NCBI RefSeq assembly: GCF_037975245.1
Contig: NC_092562.1
Span: forward strand, 22,275,054-22,339,053
DNA: 64,000 nt
Origin: Apostichopus japonicus
Lineage: Eukaryota; Echinodermata; Holothuroidea; Aspidochirotida; Stichopodidae
Reading direction: 5' to 3'
The position numbers and the translations under genes were made by a program. A model generated the notes under the pieces. The model was given only the letters and a program-made list of their open reading frames with translations. It was not told where the DNA came from and ran no database searches. Shown here one piece after another: positions 38,201 to 50,200 of this stretch; positions within the stretch are counted from its first letter, which is position 1; the number at the start of each line of letters is the position of its first letter.

Positions 38201-41200
38201 CCGCTATTTCGTGTAGGAGATCTCTGCATGGCCATCCTTGTAAATTTAAGAAGTATGTTGTTTTGTTTTTGTCCAAAGTAAACAAATAACTAACTATGTT
38301 GATGTATTTAAAGCTAACTTTTCAATGGTTAAATATTGTTAAGGTCAATAGGGCAGGATAGCCTTTGGCCAGCAGTACAAATAACACTAAATCAATTACA
38401 AGCCCTTAATTGGATCTACTTGTGTAAGTAAGGAATCCTGCTTCAGTGCTTTCAAATGTTTTGAGGTGATTCTTCTGCTGCCACAGTACCATCCATATCA
38501 TTTTATATCATAGTAAGCAATTGTTCATCCCTGCCAAATGCAACCCCCTCAACCTCCTAACTACCACTATAAAGACCCACACTTATCACTGTTGAAGGAA
38601 CTGGCTACCAAATATAGCCTTAAAACTCATTAACTTCTTCAATAGAGCTATGAAAAACACACTTAATGACATGCATCACCTCTTACTAATTCAACCAGAA
38701 ACGAATAATATGGGAACTGAATGAAATGGAGATAAAGCACATATCTTTCCCATAGTGAGTCTGCTAGTGTTCTGCTTAACTACAGGAGTTGTTTACAGGA
38801 AACTTGACAAACTCAAAAACCGCAGATTTTTCTCCAACCATTTCCTAAAATTTCTGTAAGGTATACATATGGATTTAGTAATGATGTAATTATATCTATC
38901 AAGAAGAAACCGATAATCATGAACATGACATTTTACATATATAAAAACAGCAGTTACAGAAGTTCATGAGAAAGGTGTCAGACAGGTAGCTCTAGGCAAG
39001 CACTCAAGTGTGATGACAAGCAAAGTTTCCTGCTCTTTACTTACCACCGAACGAATTGTTCATGGTGTTGTTCAAACCTTTGACAAAGCCTGTATGAGGA
39101 ATCTGTTGTACACAGCTGAATTTGTCATCACAAAAGCCATTGTGTATTGTCATGTTTATAGATAAGTACTATACATATCAGTATAAACAGATTGGTAAAC
39201 ACTTCCTTCAAGAAGTAACTTATAAACCATTCATGTGTAGAGGTAACCTTTGGTATATATTGCTGTTTCTTAGATTCCTGCACAGGAAGGTGTTATTTCC
39301 TTGTGATCAATTGTTAAGTCCGTCCTTGCAACATACCTGTAGTATGACTGTGATATAAATTTGATATCAAAAATGTCCTCATTACTATACTAATTGATTT
39401 CTTAAAAGCTTTCCCTATAAATACAAATTCTTGATTTTATTGCCAAACTTTGGTCATTATCAAAACAGAATTTTGAATAGCTTTCATTTCAAAGAAATTA
39501 AATTCTTTACTAGACTGGAGTAGATAAAATATAATTAAAATCACTGGATTACAGGGAGTGAGAGGATGTGGAGTTTTGGGGTGTGGGGTAGTAAAGACTG
39601 GAAAAGCAAAACAATGATCGAATTAATACCAATGTGAGATGGGGAAGTGATGGGATTTGGAGTTGGAGGTTGAAAGATGAGAAGAGGGAATATATGTTTC
39701 AACATACCTGACAACTTAACATTCATATAGGTGTTAGAGTGTATTGCACTTTATTTGTACAAAAAAATAAGAGCTACTGTACTGAGCTGAATCCTCTTCT
39801 TCTACTTTTTTGTTTTGTTCATAGTTACTCTTGAGTTAGAAAATGCTTACCAAGCAGTAGGAAGCAATGTAGTGAAACCAAACCAGGAAAAAGATCAGTT
39901 TCCGGTCAAAACTCTGGGAGATGAAACTGAATCAGAAGATGAGATTAAGGAGGGAGAAAAAACTCAAGAAAGTGATTCTGAAGATAAAGATCATGATAAT
40001 CTGCAGAAGCCTGATGCGGTCAGGGTGGATAGCCTGCAGCAGTATTTTAATCATAATCTTCAAGAGGGCAGGCTTGAACAGGAGTTCTCAGTGAGTGAAC
40101 ATGTTACAATCTAATTGCTAATGCTGCATAAAATTTAAATGATCTATCTATTGCATGACATATGAGGGCTTTAACTTTCATTAATGGATTTATCATAAGT
40201 AATGACTACAGTACATCACTCCTATGGACAATCCTGTCAGTTCAATGATGGGTAAGTATTTTTACTCATAATGAAAGTTACTATCTTCCAAAACCATTAT
40301 TATTGTTTTAATATATAAGTGTCCTACCTGGACATTCTCACACAATATGTCCTTCAAAATGGAGACTTTGCGACATTCCCTCAATGAAAATTCATTTGTC
40401 AATAAAAAATGTTGGAAGGGGGAATAAAAGCATTCTACATGGTCACCGCAGTTTTCTTATGTACATACATAAAAGTTTGTTAATTCAATAGATCCATGTT
40501 ACTACTCTCTATATTTTATTCATTTATCAGCTGCTCAAATCCAGTAAGCAGTATCCCTGGACTGTTGGTGAGAAGAAGGAAAACAGACAGAAAAATAGAT
40601 TCAGAAACATGTACACATGTAAGGCATGCATTATTTCCTCCCTTTACCAAAAAAAGTAAATAAATAAATTAAAAATAGATAATATTTATTATTGAGAGTT
40701 TAATTTAATAATTCATTATTATTAAAAGTCTACAAATACCAATTGCAAACCTTTTAGTACAAACATGATATTGTTTATATTATAGTTGGAATAAGAAAAA
40801 CCATACATAGTCCAGGACTGCAACTGATACTAAAATGGACTTGAAAATGTACAGTAAAAAAAAGAAAAATATTAAACCAGAGTTTAGGGTAAAATGGTTT
40901 ATTAAAATATTCTACCATAATTTCTCCCTACCCTTTAGATGATCATAGTCGAGTCATTTTGAAAACAATTGCTGAAGACGACCACTCGGACTACTACAAT
41001 GCTTCCCACATAATGGTAAGGAGGGGCATGACATTTCATGTATGGTATTATTTTGACTTTTCAGGATTGGCTCCTTTTTTTTCTTGATATGATACATAAC
41101 ATTATGAAATAGAAGACAGACAAAAAGGATTTGTCATATACTAGCAAGTATGTGCAAAATGTGCCAGATCTATATTTGATACTTATCTGTAGTTGAAATT

Positions 41201-44200
41201 TCAAATTGCATTTTGTAGAATCATTCAGGAGTGGATTTATCATTGGGAGACAAGGATCCAGGGCCCAGACATGTATGCAGCAATCCAAAGCATCAAACGC
41301 TGTAAGGAATGAATAGATAGTTGTGTATATTTATAACATGTTGAAGACTTTACTAGTGTGGGGTATGTTTTACTTGCCACAGCAAGTAACATAGTAGGAG
41401 ATCCCTAGAATCTGGTAGAAGGCATGCTGAAAATGTAATTTGTGGTAGTAGTTCAAATAGCTTATGAATACATAACTCATCTTATATCTACCCATGGATA
41501 GATAGTACTTTTAATTCTTTAGATAAATTTGTACATAGCATATGTGCCCATATAAAAATTGTATTACTTCGTACACAGCACAGTACTTGATTTGTAGCAG
41601 CTGTGCAAAAAAATTCATTAAGTGTTTGTAAAATCATGAAAATTTAAATAGTCATAGTGTGCTTCTATTTTCTTATAATAATATGTAGTCAACATGAACT
41701 TGTAAAGAGTTGTACTGATTTCATAGTCAGCACTGTGAAATAAAATTGAAACCAATATGGATATGTTGATGGAGAATCATCTACAATTTAAAGAAAGTTA
41801 GTAACCAAATGGTAATGTAAATTAAGAGATGACCTCAGCTGTTCACTTTAACATCTGGGACTGATCTTTCACATTGTGCATTTCTTTGCACCTTATCACG
41901 AGTCTTTTGCTAGTTTTTGTAGAGTTTAATTTTAGTATTTGGTCTTCTGTTTTGTCCCCTTAGACTCCTGATGAGAAGAAGCTATTTATCGCTGCTCAAG
42001 GTAAGACATGAGGATTACAGCTGAGTGAATCAAAAATACACTAGAACTACTTGACATGCAAATCATCTTTGTTGCACCGGCTAAAAATTTACATAACCCA
42101 GCAATCCTTCCTTAATATATAAGCTATGATGCATTTGACATTTTAGCTTCAAAGTTTATTTCTCAAGTCCTCTAAGTAGTATCCCGGCATGTTTATAGAA
42201 TTACATTGTGCTCATCTACTGTCTTGGTAGTGGGATCTTATTAAATCTGTTGTCTTTACATATAATATGGCATTGCCTGGATAATATTGCATCATATCAA
42301 ACTGTTCTTTCTAAGTAAAAAGAATGTCCTAGAAGGTTGGAGGAAGGATCTTTGCACTCTGTACAGATATGAATCTGCTGTGTACGAAATTTATGATGGC
42401 AGTCACCAACTATTGACACATTTATATTGTCCTCTTACACCTTACAGGTCCAAATACAGCTTCATTAAATGATTTTTGGAGAATGGTGTGGTCTAAAAAT
42501 GTCTCCACAATTGTTATGGTAACAAACCTGATTGAGAAAGGAAAGGTAACTTATATTTTTTTTTTCTCGTACCTTTATAGCATTACAAGCCATCACAACT
42601 TTGCCACTTAGGAAGAAAATATTTACTTTGTTGGGGAATTCTACTATGAAAACGATTTCTAAAGAAGCAATCAGGATCTGTTGCATTGTCAGCAACTTAC
42701 AATAGAGATTTAGGGTGTGAAGTATTTAATTGTTGTGGTGTTGACACTTACTAACAATACAAAGAAGTGACACTTCGATGAACTAGGAACTAAAATCTGG
42801 TCTGGTTTGTGACCTTTATATACTCAAATTAGGACACGGATCATGTGTTATTTATAAAACTCACACGTTTAAGTTTAAAAAGGGTAGTTTTAGTTGTGAA
42901 ATACTCCTTAAATATGACTTTTGCCAGTGTTTGGCACACACTACTACTTCATAAGTGCATTTAGTGGTGACTGTTAAATATGATGTAATGGTTTTTCACA
43001 CAGCTAATGGCATTAATCTGCCTATGCATAACATCTTCATCGTAATACAATTGAAAACAATCATATGTCAAGTAGAGAAAAAAATTATAGTATTATGGAA
43101 ACTCATTTGAAGTCCCTGAATTACATTTAAATCTAGTTTTCATTGGTAGCCAGGCAGACAGACTATGGTGACAATGTCTTCTAACATATTTTCATTTGCA
43201 GATGAATATTTTTCTGATTTTAGAATTAAAAAATATTATATTGGTGTTATAATTGAGTAGAACAAATATCATTTTTATGCAAAAGTTTCAAAGAAATTGT
43301 TACTGCTATGTGCAGTAGAGTACTTTTCTTTCACCAAAATAAACATAGTTTAGAATTTCATACCAATTGTTTCAGAATGAGAATATGTGCTTAGAATATC
43401 CCAATGTTTCTTCTGTTATGTGACATATCTTCTAGCTTTCTTGCCAGATTATGTTTATATACTACTATGATGTTTTTTTTTCTAACCATAGGATCGATGC
43501 TTGCAATACTGGCCCAACAAAGTTGGATCCAGTCAGAAATTTGGACATGTCCAAGTAACCTGGCAAGAAAGTACTGAATTTGCAGATTATGTGATCAGAA
43601 AACTGTTTGTTGTACAAGTGAGTAACCGTGCTCTTCATCTTCTATTAATGATTCTTACTGTATGCATATGGAGACAAAAACGGCTAAGAAATGGAACACT
43701 TTAGATATCACCTAGGAATTGAAATTTGATATTTTAAATTGAAGTAATGTACATAATACTGATTATCTTATCGCCCATCAAGTTTATTTGATTTCAGAGT
43801 GAAAGAAACAACCATTGTTGTATGAAACAAACTTTTACATCTAGCCTCCAGAGCTAATAATTCAATGAAGGTTTGCAACTGTTCACCTCATGGTAAATGG
43901 TGGTTTTACAATCTCATTATTTGTATGGTAAAATACACTCAAACTGTATTCTGGTATAAAAGGAATGTGATGATTAGAAGAAATGTGAGATGACCAGTTT
44001 GGAATTGTCCTCTTCAGGGTCAGATAAGCCCTCATATTAGGCTTCTCAGGTGAGATGGCAGATTGTAGTATTATTACATGTAACTATTCTTCTTTGTGCC
44101 AACAAGAAATGGATATTTTAGAAGTACCCTAACTGAAGCCAGCTAGGTTTCAATTATTGGATTAACTTTGCTTTTCCTTCTTCATACATGACGCTGCTAT

Positions 44201-47200
44201 TTGCACAGTTTGCATTACTCATATGTAATTGTCCAACTTGACCCCAATATTTGCAACTGGCAAAGCTGACAAAGCTGTTATGAATGGTGTAGCTCTGTTG
44301 TTTATTGGCTGATGAATATGTTGAAATATTTGATATTATTTTGCTCAAGTATTTATTCCCTTTGCAGACTATTGTTGTAATTGTGTGACTACCTAGTAGA
44401 GTGTGCGGTACTGTGGCACTACTATTATGTTATCTTTAATAACAGGTTCACTTTACTTCACTTCACCGTACTTTCGATCCAGCTAGAGTTCTACTGTGTA
44501 ATGTGACAGGAAACTGTCAGTACACTGCATTTTTTCTTAATTATTACAGATGAACATATGAGTTGATCAACTTGTGTCACATTTGTGTACCTCTCAGTAG
44601 TTTACTAATCGTCTTCAAAAGTTCCCCTGTGTAATGTGACATGTCAAGTACTATACCACATACACATATATAGCTTCAATGGCAATCTCTGTAGTTCAAA
44701 TCTATAGTAATATACCACATAGCTTCAATGACAATTTCTATAGTTCAAATCTATAGTAATATACCACATAGCTTCAAAGACAATCTGTGTAGTTCAAATC
44801 TATAGTACTATACCACATAGCTTCAATGACAATCTCTGTAGTTCATATCTATAGTAATATACCACATAGCTTCAATGACAATTTCTATAGTTCAAATCTA
44901 TAGTAATATACCACATAGCTTCAAAGACAATCTGTGTAGTTCAAATATATAGTACTATACCACATAGCTTCTATGACAATTTCTATAGTTCAAATCTATA
45001 GTAATATACCACATAGCTTCAATGACAGTATCTGAAGTAAATAGATCTATAGTACTATACCACATAGCTTCAATGACAATTTCTATAGTTCAAATCTATA
45101 GTACTATACCACATAGCTTCTATGACAATCTGTGTAGTTCAAATATATAGTACTATATCACATAGCTTCAATGACAATCTCTGTAGTTCAAATGCAGTGT
45201 CTCTAGTTAGTATTTGGTAATTAGGTGAACTGATATAGAAGAGTGTTTTTATTCATCAAAGTTTCTTTTATTGGTCTGCTATGACTTGTACCAATTATTG
45301 TCAAGATGCATTAAATTCTGCCTTCCTATGAGTCTAAGAGTTTAAATCATCTAGGAGCTATCTGTAGTAGCACAACGGTTCTATGAAAATTACATATCAA
45401 ACCGATCCACAAGCAACTTTAAGGTGTGCATACCTCGGTTGATGGAGCACTGCTGGGAAATGTAAACAGGAGGTTGCAGGTTCAAATCTGATTCTACTGT
45501 TGCCAATAATTTCTATGCTCTTCCAGCTTATGTTAGTTGGTATTTTACATGTCACTTTTGAAGAAACTTATTTCTTCTTGCATTTCCTTGCAGTTTGAAG
45601 AGTCTCGTGTGGTTCATCAATTTCACTTCATCTCCTGGCCTGACATGGGAACCCCTAAGCAACCAACCCCTTTAATTACATTCGCCCAACATGTCAAACA
45701 GATGCATGGTACTGAAGAGACAACACCAATGGTAGTCCACTGCAGGTGAGAAAAAAACCATGTTAAAGACATATATCTTTTAAAATAATAACTAATGAGC
45801 AAAATATTTAATTAGCATTTTGGTGTTGACTGTATCAATGGATGATGCTAATATCCATTATAAAAATCCTGAAACTACTGTTAAAGTTTTGCTTGCAATA
45901 TGGAGGAAAGGAGATTCTGTCTGAAAGTTACTGGGTCTTTCTTGAAACTTCTTACATACTTGGTTATCCCTCAGTCCCACTAAGAGGCACATATATTCAC
46001 ACCAGATAATAGGAAATCAGCAAGAAAAAAAAAACCCAGCTTAAATGAACTGCTTTAGCAATCAAGGTAAACAATTTGTTCCAAGATATTGACAAAATAA
46101 ATATTAGAGATTTCTCTTTGAACAAGGCAAATATTTAAAAAGTTCATACTGTACATCCATATTAATATAAAAAAAAATTGGAAATCATCTGGAAGGGATC
46201 TTACACACCTGTTATAGAGTCTTTACAATATCAAAAGAATAGGGTTGCCTTAGTAAGTTAAAGATAAATTTTGCACCAAATAGCATCTATATTACAATAC
46301 ACTATCCACCAAGGTTCCAACTTACAGGTTTGTAAGTTAGTACATTTATGGCATTGAAAGCTAAAGAGCACTAACTAGCTATGTACATCTTATAATGTAT
46401 GATAATAATTTCAATTTTCCTCTTTATTGTTGCTTTTTCTGGATATATTTTAATCATTTTGCATTGAATATGTAGGTCAGCTTGTTTGAAGATAATGTTA
46501 TTGGCATCAACTTCAAATTTATTTATGATTGTCGCTGCTCTTACAATAACTTCAAATGTCATGGAAGCAACTTTGTGAGATAGACACATATGAAAGGTTA
46601 TTATACCAAAATTTGACTGATGTTTTATTCTGTGGGATAAAATACCATTTCTTGTGTAAGCTCAAGTTAAATCACCATTATATAATAGTCCAACCTTAAC
46701 AACTTCTGAATGTTGGCATTTCACATGTTTTTTGTAATTCTTGATATATCACCTACATTTCTTTTCCATTATCCAAGCTATCTACATACTTGCATTAAAG
46801 TTAACATTTAAAGCATTCATTTTCCATGTGTTTCTCTTCCATTCAATTCTAGTGCTGGTGTTGGCAGAACAGGTACATTCATTGCCCTTTACAGTCTACT
46901 GGATGTTATTTTTACAGAGGAATATCTAAACGTCTTTAACTTTGTGGAGACGTTGAGAGAAAGCCGTATCAACATGGTACAGACATGGGTGAGCTGCAGT
47001 AAATATTGTTTTCAAATACCACTGAAGTAAAATACTCTCATAGATTTAAATAAATGTTAGGTTACGAATTGATAGGCTTCAAACAATATAGCATAAACTT
47101 TTACAAAACCATTTCACAAATTCAGGTCGCTATAGTGGTCAGATATTTACCTTGTAGGTATGTTTCAGTTGACGAAATTAGGATCAGAAACTTAAACACA

Positions 47201-50200
47201 TAAAGTATAAACAATGAATGAAAAAAGGAATAAACTAACTGTCCATTTACTTATTCATTTATTTATGGTTGTTTGCATACTGAGTTATACCTACAGTGTG
47301 TCATGGAATTTCTGTAATTCTATCTTTATCTTTTTGATGTACTGAAGGAAATGTTCAAGTCACATTTTTCTTTTTATTAATCTTAACCTCATTTAGATTA
47401 GTTTTGATAAATCATTGATTGATTTGCTATTCATTTATTTTATGATGTTGCTTTGACTACAGTATATTATTCTGTTTATTACTCTGTATCTTATATTTGT
47501 AATTCTTACTATAGTCCTGTGTAAAGTGTTTTGAGATATTCTTTTCTGTGAAGTGCTATATAAATTTATATATATATGATTAAAATATTATGATACCAAG
47601 ATATCAGATTTACCCAAATCTCTTCCCCCACCCCTTATAGAAGCAGTATGTATACCTCTACAAATGCCTGGTGGAAGCCTACCTTACCAATCAAACAGTA
47701 ACGACTAAACAGAAGATGACGCACCTCGCAGAAGACCTCAATCAGGAGGCGCCGAAGAAGGAATATGAGGTACGTAGGAAAAAGGAAAGGATCAACTGTT
47801 CCTTTTCAAGGGGATATAAAGTACGCATGTCAAGATGTTCCTTCGAGCACAATATTGAATCTGATTTTTCACCATTTATTCTTTAAATATGCCTTACAAA
47901 GTATACAAAGAGACTATAGTGGCACAACACTTGTTGTGTATCCCAAATTGGCAGCTTTTTGTTTTTTAATTTAGTTTTATTTACACACATTTAACTATCA
48001 AGTTGATGGCTTTTAGAATATCGTATCTGCATGATAGTGATAACTTGATATCAATCTCCTTATTCGCAATTTTGCAGGGACACATACATTGATACTTTAT
48101 GAAGAGATGCATCTTTTTTATTTCCCCTTTTTAATTCTTTATAAATAATTAATGTCACCTGCAGCTTTTGCAAGTCTTGGAGAAAGAAGATATGGTATAC
48201 ATTGATTACCTGAAGAAACAAGGTAAGCAGTACTATAAACCTTTCTGCATCTTGAAGTGATCTTTGCGCCAATCAATTTGGGAATAATTCTCTCTGAAAA
48301 TTAGTTAAATTTTTACATGTATTTGACTAATATTGCTATATATTTGTATCACTTTGTATTTTGTTTTTTGTTATGACAGCCAATGGAAGGAGACCCTTCT
48401 CTATCAGTGAAACAAGCTACAACCTAACGTTCTGCCTGGATGGCACTTTGCTGAAGGTATGCATACACTGAATGTCTATAGGACATTCTTCACTATGAGG
48501 AAATGTCCTGGTAAGATGGTACACTGGTATACTTAAAACGGGCCAGGAAAAGTTATCACAGTTTCAGACTGTCGAATACTGCAAGAATGATCAGGCTTGT
48601 TTTTAGGGTTTAGTAGTAATTTTTATCCTGCCCTATCTCTTCATCAGTTACAGCAAAGAACAGCATATGTACACAACTTGGTAGAACTACTGAACTAATA
48701 GATATGGTATTTCATGATGAAGATGTTTCTTAATTGCAACAATACTGCCATTCATAGAGGCTTGTGTGAGCTGGGAATATTTACTGTAGCACTTATACAT
48801 ACAAAGACTAGTATGGGATATATACTTTGGCTACTGGTAATTAGCATAGCAACAACTCACCCTTGTACATTTTGTCTCTTATAAGATAAACATTACCTAA
48901 CTGAGTGTGAGGTAGTGCCCATTAGGCTACCGATTATTTACGTAATGTGCATGTACTCTCTAGTATACTTTTGTTCTACTTGGCGTCCCATGTTCAGCGC
49001 TTGCGGTTTCGCTAAGTAAGCCCTGTTCGTTCTCTCCATATTCTATTCATTACGAAATCACCTTGCTTTACGTTCAACGGCAGCCATATTGTATATTACT
49101 ATTTTGTTCTCATTACCGTCATTTATTGAGAGATGTAGTTCATCAGTCAACATGTTAGAGTAGTTTACTCTTCTCTGGGACTAGATATTATCCACCGCCC
49201 TCTTACCATGCTTAAACATAACCCCCAATAAAGTTGCCACCACGTACAGAGAAGTACGGAATCTATTTGATTTGATTTGTTTTGTTTGTTCTTCCTTACT
49301 CTCTGTCATTACATGAGTAACCTTCAAGAATCTCAATAACTGTATATGATCTCCATTCGAAAAAAAAACAAAAAACTTTCAGAGTACTGTAATACTGCCA
49401 TTTATTTTCTGCAGTCTAACATGTATAACAAACTCCAATTTTACTTTGAACTAGCTGGTCGAATGCAAAGAGATGTGTTAAGTTTCATACATTTAGAACA
49501 ATTTATAGTTCAGTAAATGCTGTTATGTCATGCCAACTTCAATAAAGAAAAAATCTCATCTGCTTCCAATTTATTAATCATTTATCAAATCCTCCTTGAG
49601 CAGTGTCGGGGGAATTAAAAAAAAAAATAAAACTTTCAGGGTACTGAACTACTGCCATCTATTTTCTGCAGTCTTACATGTATAACAAACTCCAATTTTA
49701 CTTTGAACTAGCTGGTCGAATGCAAAGAGATGTGTTAAGTTTCATACATTTAGAACACTTTATATGATCAATAAATGCTGTTATGTCATGCCAACTTCAA
49801 TAAAGCAAAAATCTCATCTGCTTCCAATTTATTAATCATTTATCAAATCCTCCTTAAGCAGTGTCTGGGGAATTACTCACATAGGGTTAAGTAAACATAC
49901 ATGAATATTAAGTTAAACACAACAAACAGCAATGCTTTGGATGCAGGATAGGACACTAGACATTAATTACTGTACTATATAATGTATAAAACTGTTTCAT
50001 TTTCAATTCAACATTAGTTATATAATGTACAAAACTGTTACATTTTCTGTTACCTGTTAATTTCATGACCAGAGCTACAAAAAGAAGGATGCCTATGTAG
50101 CTACTAACTACCCACAAAATGGAGAAGTTGCAGGCTTTTGGAAACTTATCTATACCTGGAAGTGCCCTCTGATTGTTTCTTTGGACCAGCCAGATGACAA

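Noticed and set aside
41221-41300. A possible extra exon after TTTTGTAG encoding [15 protein letters not shown]
   Set aside because: It would put a stop in frame, and the neighbouring exons already join in phase with a gap-free alignment to the phosphatase family.
45424-45500. A functional tRNA gene
   Set aside because: A- and B-box-like motifs are present but no acceptor stem pairs and the anticodon arm is not clear; a SINE fragment fits better.
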